Shown in pieces: positions 1 through 7,758 of a DNA stretch of 22,684 nt (the stretch's first letter is position 1; every line of letters starts with the position of its first letter). The DNA lies in assembly GCA_044433165.1 (NCBI GenBank), contig JAWXTX010000035.1, forward strand, positions 1 to 22,684, given 5' to 3'. The notes beneath the pieces were generated by a model. The model was not told where the DNA came from. It ran no database searches and worked only from the letters and a program-made list of their open reading frames with translations. The position numbers and the translations under genes were made by a program. The stretch comes from Ferrimonas sp044433165 (lineage in GTDB: Bacteria; Pseudomonadota; Gammaproteobacteria; Enterobacterales; Shewanellaceae).

Positions 1-341
1 CGGTTGATGAGCGCAATGAGCTCATGGCGAGCTTCGGCACTGGTATAGCCATGTAGATCCAAAACTATCTCAGGGGAATATTCACCCCGGCGTAATTTTT
101 TCAGCTCAAAGCTATCCACATCATCACGTACCCAACGCAACGGGCCATTGGCCGCAAACACCGGTTGATAGCTGTCTGAAAAATAGTGGTCTGCTAACTT
201 ACGTTGTTGTTTTTCTCGGGTTTTAGTTGGTGTTGGTACTTCCCGTTGATGAACGACTTTATCGTGAGCTAAGGGCTTAACCCCGGCCATCATTTGACGA
301 AATAAAGCAGACTCATCGTGAGGATCCTGAGATTTGGTCAT
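1..341 (-). CDS. smrB: SmrB, Smr-domain endonuclease of ribosome rescue (3' part cut off by the window edge)
   Basis: SmrB is recruited to collided ribosomes and cleaves the mRNA between them, feeding ribosome rescue. The 113 visible N-terminal residues match the E. coli protein as I know it: LFRQMMAG (about residues 13-20), HYFSD (52-56), VRDDV and KKLRRGEYSPE (81-91). They end just inside the Smr domain with the conserved LDLHG at 94-98. The rest of the domain, expected to add about 65 residues, lies outside the window. The start is the ATG at 341; only a weak ribosome binding site precedes it. The gene is divergent from prmB, the same arrangement as in E. coli. Identity is secure; the functional state of the missing part cannot be judged. 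Confidence 0.93.
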   Translation of the reverse strand, partial: MTKSQDPHDESALFRQMMAGVKPLAHDKVVHQREVPTPTKTREKQQRKLADHYFSDSYQPVFAANGPLRWVRDDVDSFELKKLRRGEYSPEIVLDLHGYTSAEARHELIALIN

Positions 342-464
342 AACAACTTAAATTATGTGCATAAAGGGTAAACAAGATGCGGCATTGTATACCAGTTGAC
401 AATAATAGGAACCGGTTAGCGCTTTAGGTACAATGCAACGGTTTTCAGTGAAAGGAATGCCTAC

Positions 465-1397
465 GTGGAAAAAATCTTTATAGATGAAGCGGTCAATGAA
501 CTGCATAGCATTGACGATATGTTGCGCTGGTGTGTCAGCCGCTTTAATGCTGCCGGCCTGTACTATGGCCATGGCACCGATAATCCATGGGATGAAGCCA
601 TTGCGTTAGTGATGCACACATTGCATCTACCATTAGAATTGGGCCAGCAAGTGCGCAACGCACGTTTAACCAGTACCGAAAAGTACCGTATTATCGAACT
701 GGTGATCCGTCGTATTCGAGAGCGCGTGCCCGTACCGTACCTAACCAATTGCGCCTATTTTGCTGGCTATCCATTTTATGTCGACGAGCGCGTGTTAGTG
801 CCTCGTAGCCCATTTGCTGAGTTAATTGAAAACGAATTCAAGCCATGGCTATACAACAAACCAGTACATAGCGTTTTAGATTTATGCACGGGTTCCGCTT
901 GCATCGCCATCGCCTGTGCCCACTTGTTTGAAGATGCGCAAGTGGATGCCGTTGATATTAGTGCCGATGCACTAGAAGTGGCACAAATCAATATTGAACA
1001 GCATGGGTTACTGGATCGCGTATACCCCATCCAGTCGGATGGTTTTGCGGTATTAACCGGCCAAAAATACGATTTAATTGTCTCCAATCCGCCTTATGTA
1101 GATGCTGATGACATGGCGGATCTGCCCGATGAGTTCCATCATGAACCCGAATTGGGGTTAGCTTCAGGCAACGATGGTTTAGATCTAACCCGCCATATTT
1201 TGGCGCACGCAGCCGATCACCTCAGTGACGATGGTGTTTTGTTTGTCGAAGTAGGTAACTCCATGGTGGCCTTGGCTGAGCAATTCCCTAATGTGCCATT
1301 TACTTGGTTGGAGTTTGAACACGGCGGTTTAGGCGTGTTCACTTTAACCCGTGAGCAGCTTGTTGCCGCTGAAGCGGATTTTGCCCCATTTAAATAA
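465..1397 (+). CDS. prmB: PrmB, ribosomal protein uL3 (L3) N5-glutamine methyltransferase
   Basis: Uses S-adenosylmethionine to methylate a glutamine side chain of ribosomal protein L3 during large-subunit assembly in the cytosol. The 310 residues equal the E. coli length. An N-terminal helical substrate-recognition region is followed by a Rossmann-type methyltransferase domain. SAM motif I is LDLCTGSACIAI (138-149). The catalytic NPPY signature of glutamine methyltransferases is at 208-211. The start is GTG, chosen because AAAGGA (451-456) lies 8 nt upstream and the nearby ATG at 457 runs into a stop after eight codons. aroC follows after 27 nt, the prmB-aroC order seen in enterics and vibrios. 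PrmC shares the NPPY motif, but the aroC/smrB neighbours and the N-terminus favour PrmB. Confidence 0.95.
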   Translation: MEKIFIDEAVNELHSIDDMLRWCVSRFNAAGLYYGHGTDNPWDEAIALVMHTLHLPLELGQQVRNARLTSTEKYRIIELVIRRIRERVPVPYLTNCAYFAGYPFYVDERVLVPRSPFAELIENEFKPWLYNKPVHSVLDLCTGSACIAIACAHLFEDAQVDAVDISADALEVAQINIEQHGLLDRVYPIQSDGFAVLTGQKYDLIVSNPPYVDADDMADLPDEFHHEPELGLASGNDGLDLTRHILAHAADHLSDDGVLFVEVGNSMVALAEQFPNVPFTWLEFEHGGLGVFTLTREQLVAAEADFAPFK

Positions 1398-1424
1398 ACC
1401 AATAATAAAATAGGAGTACCCCTT

Positions 1425-2522
1425 ATGGCCGGCAATAGCATAGGCACTTTGTTTCGCATTACCACGTTTGGCGAAAGCCACGGTATCGCCATTGGTGCCA
1501 TTGTCGATGGTTGCCCTCCGGGATTAATGCTAAGCGAAGCGGATCTACAAGGTGATCTTGATCGCCGCCGGCCAGGGACATCTCGGTTTACAACTGCCCG
1601 TCAAGAGGCTGATCAAGTCAAAATCTTATCGGGCGTATTTGAAGGCAAAACCACCGGCACTAGCATCGGCTTACTGATTGAAAACACCGATCAGCGCAGC
1701 CGAGACTATTCAGAGATCGCTCAGGTTTTTCGCCCAGGTCATGCAGATTACAGCTACCACCACAAATACGGCCATCGGGATTATCGCGGTGGTGGCCGTA
1801 GCTCTGCCCGTGAAACGGCCATGCGTGTTGCTGCTGGCGCCATTGCTAAAAAATATTTGCAGCAACATTTTGGCATTGAAATTCGCGCTTGCATTGATCA
1901 ATTAGGCCCCATTAAAGCCACCCAATATGATTGGTCGCAAGTTAATGACAACCCCTTTTTCTTTGCTGATCCATTGCAACTTGAGACCCTCGATGGTTAT
2001 TTACGCGATCTCAAAAAAGCCGGTGATTCCATTGGTGCTAAGGTGTATGTCGAAGCATTGAATGTACCAGTCGGTTTAGGAGAGCCGGTTTTTGACCGCC
2101 TAGATGCTGATCTAGCCCACGCTTTTATGGGCATTAATGCGGCCAAAGCCGTTGCCATTGGCGACGGTTTTGAATGCGTAGCTCAGCGCGGCTCCGAACA
2201 TCGCGATCAAATGTCTCTGCAAGGATTTGCCAGTAACCATGCAGGTGGCATCTTAGGGGGAATAAGCTCTGGCCAGCCCATTACCGCAACGGTGGCATTC
2301 AAACCCACCAGCTCAATTACGGTACCGGGGCACAGCATAAATACCGAAGGACAAGAAATCACTATGGTTACCAAAGGTCGTCACGATCCCTGTGTTGGAA
2401 TTCGTGCGGTACCGATTGTCGAAGCGATGATGGCCATAGTGTTACTCGATCACCTATTACGTCATCGAGCACAAAATCACGACGTACACGTCAGTACTCC
2501 GGTACTTGGGCAACAAGATTAA
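1425..2522 (+). CDS. aroC: Chorismate synthase
   Basis: Converts 5-enolpyruvylshikimate-3-phosphate to chorismate, the last common step of the shikimate pathway; needs reduced FMN. The 365 residues are close to the 361 of E. coli. Family signatures are present: GESHG at 16-20, HADYSYHHKYGHRDYRGGG from 106, RSSARET at 125-131, and a C-terminal RHDPCVGIRAVPIVEAM block that matches the third chorismate synthase signature. The start ATG has TAGGAG (1411-1416) 8 nt upstream. The gene probably shares a message with prmB upstream and with the NAD-kinase-like gene 7 nt downstream. The usual enteric neighbour mepA is not here. Confidence 0.98.
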   Translation: MAGNSIGTLFRITTFGESHGIAIGAIVDGCPPGLMLSEADLQGDLDRRRPGTSRFTTARQEADQVKILSGVFEGKTTGTSIGLLIENTDQRSRDYSEIAQVFRPGHADYSYHHKYGHRDYRGGGRSSARETAMRVAAGAIAKKYLQQHFGIEIRACIDQLGPIKATQYDWSQVNDNPFFFADPLQLETLDGYLRDLKKAGDSIGAKVYVEALNVPVGLGEPVFDRLDADLAHAFMGINAAKAVAIGDGFECVAQRGSEHRDQMSLQGFASNHAGGILGGISSGQPITATVAFKPTSSITVPGHSINTEGQEITMVTKGRHDPCVGIRAVPIVEAMMAIVLLDHLLRHRAQNHDVHVSTPVLGQQD

Positions 2523-2529
2523 TCTCGAA

Positions 2530-3681
2530 ATGCGCCGTTTCAAGCTCGGGCTCTTGATCAACCCATATGCAGGCTTAGGAGGCAGCCTTGCACTCAAAGG
2601 CTCCGATGGTGTCGCAGCGCTGGCATTAGCGCAAGGAGGGCATCCTCAAGCCAACGCCAGAATGCGGCAGGCTCTTACGCAATTATTGCCCGAGTCCACA
2701 CGCCTTACACTGTATTGCGCTGCCGGCGCCATGGGCGCACAACTGGCTCACGGTATGGGCTTCCATACCCACATTTGCTATGAACCACGCTCGCCACAAA
2801 CCAGCGCGGAAGATACGCACATGGTAGCCCAAGCGTTGTGTCAGCAAGGGGTTGATCTGCTGTTATTTGCTGGCGGTGATGGCACCGCCCGTGATCTGCT
2901 TCGCGCCATCGGCAGCCACCAGCCTGTGATTGGGGTGCCCGCCGGTGTAAAAATGCATTCCAGTGTGTACGCCATTACCCCAACAGCAGCAGGGCTGATT
3001 GCCGCTCAAATGCTGCAGGGAGAGCTGCTCTCCCTCACCAACGGCGAAGTGCGTGACATCGATGAAACGCAGTTACGCCAAGGCACCGTACGCAGCCGTT
3101 ATTTTGGCGAAATGAGCGTACCCATTTCCTTACAGTTCATGCAAGCGGTTAAACAAGGGGGGCGAGAATCCGAACCACTGGTTATTGCCGACATTGCTGC
3201 AGACGTTGTTGAGTCCATGTGCCCTGAAACCCTATATATGATGGGGGCAGGCACCACCGTTGCCGCCGTTATGGCTGAACTATTACTACCCAATACCTTA
3301 TTGGGCGTGGATTTGGTACTCAATGGCCAACAGATAGGGCAAGATCTCAACGCCTCCCAACTGCTGGCAGCGTGGCAGCAGCATCATGCCAAGCAGCAGC
3401 CTTGCAAACTGCTGATCAGCCCTATTGGTGGGCAAGGACACCTCTTTGGGCGTGGCAATCAACAGTTCAGCCCAGAATTATTACGCGCGGTGGGGCGTGA
3501 GTCCATTCAGGTATTGGCCACCAAAAGCAAGCTGACGGCTCTTGGGGGGCGCCCCCTACTCTGTGATTGTGGCGATCCCGAACTGGATCACACCTTCGCG
3601 GGTTATTATCGAATTATTACAGGCTATCACGACGCGGTATTATACCCATTAGCCAACCCAGAATTAGGAGTCACTTTATGA
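2530..3681 (+). CDS. NAD-kinase-like protein of the COG3199 family
   Basis: Predicted ATP- or polyphosphate-dependent NAD kinase relative; a small-nucleotide kinase role is likely but the substrate is not shown by sequence. The 383-residue protein begins with LLINPYAGLGGSLALKGSDG, typical of this family. It has the NAD-kinase core motif GGDGTARD at 115-122 and GVPAGVKMHSS at 135-145. ATG 2530 is preferred over the in-frame TTG at 2506 because the conserved N-terminus starts there, although no clear ribosome binding site precedes either. Translational coupling to aroC, 7 nt upstream, is plausible. The stop overlaps the yfcL start as ATGA. The genome probably also has a standard nadK elsewhere (inference), so this one may use another substrate. 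Confidence 0.85.
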   Translation: MRRFKLGLLINPYAGLGGSLALKGSDGVAALALAQGGHPQANARMRQALTQLLPESTRLTLYCAAGAMGAQLAHGMGFHTHICYEPRSPQTSAEDTHMVAQALCQQGVDLLLFAGGDGTARDLLRAIGSHQPVIGVPAGVKMHSSVYAITPTAAGLIAAQMLQGELLSLTNGEVRDIDETQLRQGTVRSRYFGEMSVPISLQFMQAVKQGGRESEPLVIADIAADVVESMCPETLYMMGAGTTVAAVMAELLLPNTLLGVDLVLNGQQIGQDLNASQLLAAWQQHHAKQQPCKLLISPIGGQGHLFGRGNQQFSPELLRAVGRESIQVLATKSKLTALGGRPLLCDCGDPELDHTFAGYYRIITGYHDAVLYPLANPELGVTL

Positions 3682-3950
3682 TTGAACAATGGGATCAACT
3701 TTGCCAACACTGGCTCCATGAGCAAGTAACACGCGGCAGTGATGATGATGTTTTTGCCAGTGGTTATTTACAGGGGCATTTTGCTGTCGTTTTAGCGCAA
3801 TTAGACCGCCAACCGAATGTGGCCTTTAGCCAGTTACAACAGCAGATGGAAACCAGTTTAGTCGAAGCTAAAAATGAACTAGCGCCTGCCGATCTTGCTT
3901 TGGTTCAGCACGCATGGCAACAATTATCGAGCCACCTACAACAAGCGTAA
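3678..3950 (+). CDS. yfcL: YfcL family protein, function unknown
   Basis: A 90-residue acidic, probably cytosolic protein with no membrane segment. The block SDDDVFASGYLQGH (21-34) matches E. coli YfcL, where the same segment reads nearly identically. No biochemical role is known to me for this family. The start is the ATG at 3678, overlapping the stop of the upstream gene by 4 nt and preceded by TTAGGAG (3664-3670) at 7 nt. Longer readings starting further upstream would overlap the NAD-kinase-like gene and lack family support. In E. coli, yfcL also lies between aroC and mnmC, so its position is conserved even though flanking genes differ. Confidence 0.88.
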   Translation: MIEQWDQLCQHWLHEQVTRGSDDDVFASGYLQGHFAVVLAQLDRQPNVAFSQLQQQMETSLVEAKNELAPADLALVQHAWQQLSSHLQQA

Positions 3951-3987
3951 CCGCTCCCCAGTCCTCTCAGTGCAAATGGAGTTGCCT

Positions 3988-4620
3988 ATGAGTTCCCCCT
4001 ACCAACGTCGCCCACACCACTCCGTAAGTGAAGATGTCATTTGGCATCAAGCCAGCGTCAGCACAGACGAACGCGCCCAGCTAAAACAACAAACCCCAGT
4101 TGTATTATGGTTCACAGGGTTGAGTGGCTCTGGTAAATCCACCATTGCCAATGCCGTTGAAAGAAAATTATTGGCACTGGATAAACACAGCTATTTGTTG
4201 GATGGCGACAATATTCGTCATGGGCTAAACCAAGACTTAGGTTTTAGCGACGCTGACCGAATTGAAAACATTCGCCGCATTGGCGAGGTCGCCAAGCTGT
4301 TTGTCGATGCTGGCCACATTGTCCTTAGTGCCTTTATTTCTCCTTTTATTGCAGAACGCCATCAAGTCCGCCAATTGTTAGGAGCTGGGCAGTTTTTAGA
4401 AGTGTTTGTTGATACTCCCTTAGCCGTTTGTGAGCGTCGCGATCCGAAAGGGCTTTACCAAAAAGCACGTAACGGTGAAATTCGCCATTTCACCGGCATT
4501 GATTCCGCTTACCAAGCACCACAGCAAGCAGAAATCCACCTTCGCACTGAGGGGCTATCCATTGAGGCCTGCGCTCAGCAAATCGTGGATTATTTACAAC
4601 AGCACGGCTATTTGGAATAA
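3988..4620 (+). CDS. cysC: Adenylylsulfate (APS) kinase
   Basis: Phosphorylates adenosine 5'-phosphosulfate on the 3'-OH to give PAPS, the sulfate donor for reductive assimilation or sulfotransferases. The 210-residue protein has the Walker A loop GLSGSGKS (44-51), the APS-binding DGDNIRHGLN (72-81), ENIRRIGEVAKLF (93-105), the FISPF segment with the conserved serine at 118, and DPKGLYQKAR (152-161) plus FTGIDS (168-173). Length agrees with stand-alone CysC (about 200). ATG 3988 is chosen because GGAG (3978-3981) lies 6 nt upstream; an ATG at 3976 is the alternative. Unusually, it is not next to cysDN but in the aroC-yfcL cluster, 3 nt before a DHH phosphoesterase gene. Confidence 0.95.
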   Translation: MSSPYQRRPHHSVSEDVIWHQASVSTDERAQLKQQTPVVLWFTGLSGSGKSTIANAVERKLLALDKHSYLLDGDNIRHGLNQDLGFSDADRIENIRRIGEVAKLFVDAGHIVLSAFISPFIAERHQVRQLLGAGQFLEVFVDTPLAVCERRDPKGLYQKARNGEIRHFTGIDSAYQAPQQAEIHLRTEGLSIEACAQQIVDYLQQHGYLE

Positions 4621-4623
4621 ACA

Positions 4624-5586
4624 ATGAATTATGACGTATTTAATGGCGATGCAGATGGGATCTGCGCGTTATTACAACTGCGCTTAGCTCAGCCGCTCTC
4701 CAGCACGTTAATCACCGGTGTAAAACGCGACATCCATTTATTACAGCAAGTCAGCCAACAAGCAGACGCCAAACAGGTTACCGTGCTCGACATTTCGATG
4801 GAAAAAAACGCCACCGCATTAACGCAACTGCTACGCAATCAGGCTACCGTTTTTTACTGCGATCATCACCGAGCGGGTGTGATCCCAAGCCATCCTAAAC
4901 TCACCACGTTAATTAATTTAGATGCCCAGAGCTGCACCAGTTTATTAATTAATCATCACCTTGGTGGCCAATTTCCTTTGTGGGCTATCACTGGAGCCTA
5001 TGGTGACAACTTATTCAGTCGTGCAGATCAGTTGGCTGAAACGCTCAAGCTAAACCTCTCTGAACGGAAATTTTTAAAGGAGCTTGGTACCCTCGTTAAC
5101 TACAACAGTTATGGTGCAAATCTTGAGGATCTGCTGATCCCACCCGCTCAGTTATATCAACAGCTCTACTATTATCATTCCCCTCTTGAATTGGCCGCAA
5201 AAACAGACTCGCTGTTTTACCAATTGCAAGCGGGCTATCAAGCCGATATGGCTATGGCCACGACCTATCGCCCAATAAGAGAAACAGAAAAGATTCGGGT
5301 AATCGCATTACCCAATGCCCCTTGGGCTCGGCGCATCAGTGGCGCACTGGGTAATGCTCTCACCAACCAAGCGCCCAATATGGCACACGCAATATTAACG
5401 CTGAACGCCGATGAGTGCAGTTATTGCGTTAGTGTTCGAGCGCCATTAAATCGCCGTGAAGGCGCCGATGAGGTATGCAGCGCCTTCGAAACGGGCGGTG
5501 GACGACGCGCCGCAGCAGGCATCAACGTTCTGCCACTCCAGCAACTTGATCATTTTATTACCACCCTCCAACAGCGTTATTGGTAG
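4624..5586 (+). CDS. DHH/DHHA1-family phosphoesterase
   Basis: Predicted metal-dependent (typically Mn2+) phosphoesterase. DHH-family ligands are visible: NGDADG (7-12), an aspartate in VLDIS (D56), the name-giving CDHHRAG (79-85), and the aspartate of GAYGD (D128). The C-terminal GGGRRAAAG (291-299) is the DHHA1 glycine motif that binds the substrate. At 320 residues it is the size of NrnA-type enzymes, which hydrolyse short oligonucleotides and, in some members, the 3'-phosphate of pAp. The start lies 3 nt after the cysC stop, so the two are almost certainly co-translated. pAp is the by-product of PAPS use, so a pAp phosphatase role is an inference from context. Homologues are sometimes labelled acetyltransferase, for which I see no support. 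Confidence 0.85.
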   Translation: MNYDVFNGDADGICALLQLRLAQPLSSTLITGVKRDIHLLQQVSQQADAKQVTVLDISMEKNATALTQLLRNQATVFYCDHHRAGVIPSHPKLTTLINLDAQSCTSLLINHHLGGQFPLWAITGAYGDNLFSRADQLAETLKLNLSERKFLKELGTLVNYNSYGANLEDLLIPPAQLYQQLYYYHSPLELAAKTDSLFYQLQAGYQADMAMATTYRPIRETEKIRVIALPNAPWARRISGALGNALTNQAPNMAHAILTLNADECSYCVSVRAPLNRREGADEVCSAFETGGGRRAAAGINVLPLQQLDHFITTLQQRYW

Positions 5587-5596
5587 CATCGACACG

Positions 5597-7633
5597 TTAC
5601 AGCTTTAGAGGCTGGCCTTTATTGAGTTGACGCTGGCCAAAACGTTCAGGGGCGAGCCGCGCTTGGTCCGCTGCACTTAAAGGCTGTGGCTCATCCAACA
5701 ACTTACTGGCTAATAACTCCGCCGCTAAAGGCGCACTACAAAGGCCTCGAGAGCCTAATCCCGTTAACACATATAATCCCGATTGCAGCGGCGTCTGGTA
5801 GTCACCTTGACGGCCTAATTCTGGCCCCTGTGCCGCTATCAAGGTTTGCCATGCCTGCCAATCGGGTACTGCTCCTACAACCGGCCAATGATCGCGCACG
5901 GCAGCACGCACTGAAGCACGACCGCTATCAGGATTATCCGCCGCCGCAATCGCACTTAAGAATGATGACGACCAAGCGTTTTGGCCAAAACTCCGAGTCA
6001 TTCGGTTAATAATTTCCAGCAAATCAGCCTGACGCCAAGCGTTACTGGTATCCCCTCGTCCAAAACTGGCGCCGCAAGTTAACTGCCCTACTAATGCCGG
6101 CACCAAATAACCGTTCGCGCAGAGTACTGTCTGTAATAGTGCAATCTCACCTTGCGCTGCAGGGTAAGCAATTTGGCCACGAACGGGATTCAGAGGCAGA
6201 GGTGCAGTCTCTTCAAACTGATGTGTTTGTGCACCACCAGCCACAATGACCTGCGCAAATTCCTGCACTTGACCATGAGCAAAATGCAATGCCCAAGAAG
6301 GGCTAGGCGTGGTTACGGCAACCAGTTTCTGTAATGGCATATTAAAGTGGCATTGCCCGCCCAAACGGTTAATTTCATCAATCATCGCTTGAGTCAATTG
6401 CTGTGGGCTAACCCAGCCGCCATCCGGATAAAACAACCCGCCATCGGCAATCGTTACGCCAGCTAAGGTGGTGGCTTGCTCAGCCTCAACCCAATGCACC
6501 AGTTGCGGATCAAGCCCTAAATTCGCAATACGCTGCAATTTTATAGCGCTGGGCTCATCAACCGGCAGTTGTAGGACACCACACCAATCATGATCGATAG
6601 AGTAGCGTTGCATCAATTGCGCATAGAACTGCCGTGCAAAGCCAAAACTTTGTTGATACCACTGAGCTAAAGCATCATTACCCGCGTTAAGCTGGGGATA
6701 CAATGCTCCTTGACGGTTCCCCGACGCCCCCATTGCTGGTGCGGAATCAGCACAAAATAACGTTACCGCCAAACCACGACGTACTAACGCCAACGCCATG
6801 CTAGCACCAGCAATACCAGCACCAATCACTGCTACCGGTTGGTGCGACACGAAAGGTCTCGTCTTTTGGGCATACGGTGATGCGGTTAAATCAGGTGTAT
6901 CACCAGCAAAATGGCCGAACAGCATTTCGCGCTTTTTACCAAAACCAGGGGCTTTACTGATGATAAACCCATGAGCTTGCAATCCTTTACGAACGAGGCT
7001 GGCCGCTGTAAACGTCGCCACCGTTGCCTCAGGACGAGATAGCCTTGCCATCTCTTGATAAAGCTCAGGCTGCCACATAGCTGGGTTTTTGGTGGGGCTA
7101 AAGCCATCTAAAAACCACGCATCGGCGATACCATTATGGCCTCGCTCTAACTGTGGAAGCTGTTGCTGTAGATCCCCAAACCACAGATCCACCACAATTT
7201 GACCGCCGCTTAAAAGCAACCGATGACAACCGGCAACCGCATAGGGATATACCTGCTGCAACACTGCAGCCAGTTCCGCCAATTCTGGCCATTGCTGGTG
7301 GGCACGGATCAGATCCGCTCGCGTCAGTGGGTGCTTTTCAAAGCTCACAAAATGCAGCCGTTGACACTCGGCCTCTGGATGTTGTTGCCGAAACTGCAAA
7401 AAACGACGCCATAACAACAACAAATTTAAGCCAGTACCAAAGCCGGTCTCGACCACGCAAAAATGCGCCGATGGCCAAATTTGCCACCGTTCCACTAAGC
7501 GGTTATGGTCTAAAAATACGTATTCGCTTTCGGCGATACCATCACGGATTGAGAAATAAAAATCATCAAACGCTGTAGCCAAAGGAACAGCAGGATTAGA
7601 CCAATCAATTTGTGCAACAGATAAATGGCTCAC
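5597..7633 (-). CDS. mnmC: MnmC, bifunctional tRNA 5-methylaminomethyl-2-thiouridine biosynthesis enzyme
   Basis: Acts on U34 of tRNAs reading split codon boxes. The C-terminal FAD oxidase half turns cmnm5s2U into nm5s2U, and the N-terminal half methylates it to mnm5s2U with SAM. Numbering from the GTG at 7633 gives 678 residues (E. coli 668). The SAM site VETGFGTGLN is at 61-70 and FLDGFSPTKNPAMW at 174-187. The FAD Rossmann motif VAVIGAGIAGAS is at 267-278. The start is uncertain: the frame is open up to another GTG at 7708, no ATG is available, and neither site has a convincing ribosome binding site. I chose 7633 by length and by the distance to the conserved FDDFYFS motif. It is tail to tail with the DHH gene (10 nt) and divergent from fabB. 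Confidence 0.93.
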   Translation of the reverse strand: MSHLSVAQIDWSNPAVPLATAFDDFYFSIRDGIAESEYVFLDHNRLVERWQIWPSAHFCVVETGFGTGLNLLLLWRRFLQFRQQHPEAECQRLHFVSFEKHPLTRADLIRAHQQWPELAELAAVLQQVYPYAVAGCHRLLLSGGQIVVDLWFGDLQQQLPQLERGHNGIADAWFLDGFSPTKNPAMWQPELYQEMARLSRPEATVATFTAASLVRKGLQAHGFIISKAPGFGKKREMLFGHFAGDTPDLTASPYAQKTRPFVSHQPVAVIGAGIAGASMALALVRRGLAVTLFCADSAPAMGASGNRQGALYPQLNAGNDALAQWYQQSFGFARQFYAQLMQRYSIDHDWCGVLQLPVDEPSAIKLQRIANLGLDPQLVHWVEAEQATTLAGVTIADGGLFYPDGGWVSPQQLTQAMIDEINRLGGQCHFNMPLQKLVAVTTPSPSWALHFAHGQVQEFAQVIVAGGAQTHQFEETAPLPLNPVRGQIAYPAAQGEIALLQTVLCANGYLVPALVGQLTCGASFGRGDTSNAWRQADLLEIINRMTRSFGQNAWSSSFLSAIAAADNPDSGRASVRAAVRDHWPVVGAVPDWQAWQTLIAAQGPELGRQGDYQTPLQSGLYVLTGLGSRGLCSAPLAAELLASKLLDEPQPLSAADQARLAPERFGQRQLNKGQPLKL

Positions 7634-7681
7634 AGAGTCAGCAACGATTAAGACAACGGACAGATATTCTAACTTAGCTAT

Positions 7682-7698
7682 GGGAAAGCCGACCAGTT
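7682..7698 (-). promoter_or_regulatory. Possible FadR operator upstream of fabB
   Basis: Read on the minus strand, AACTGGTCGGCTTTCCC resembles E. coli FadR operators. I count 11 of 17 positions shared with the fabA operator as I remember it, and the AACTGGTC half is a very good match. The centre lies about 38 nt before the transcription start expected from the weak -10 TAGGAT at 7716-7721. FadR activates fabA from a similar distance. The second half-site is poor and the assignment rests on one sequence, so it is tentative. Confidence 0.35.
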
Positions 7699-7758
7699 TT
7701 AGCAGCACATCGCGCTAGGATAGCGGCAGCTTGATAATTCAGTTTTTAGGATGGTTAC

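Noticed and set aside
396..401. Perfect TTGACA as a -35 for prmB
   Set aside because: No acceptable -10 lies 16-18 bp downstream; the TACAAT at 429-434 is 27 bp away.
2506..2529. TTG start 8 codons upstream for the NAD-kinase-like gene
   Set aside because: It overlaps aroC, has no ribosome binding site, and adds residues before the conserved family N-terminus; ATG 2530 fits better.
3567..3677. N-terminal extension of yfcL inside the NAD-kinase-like gene
   Set aside because: The family begins at the ATG at 3678, which has a good ribosome binding site and an ATGA overlap.
7153..7578. 141-residue open frame opposite mnmC
   Set aside because: Low-complexity, unrecognised product, no ribosome binding site, entirely antisense to a clear mnmC coding region.
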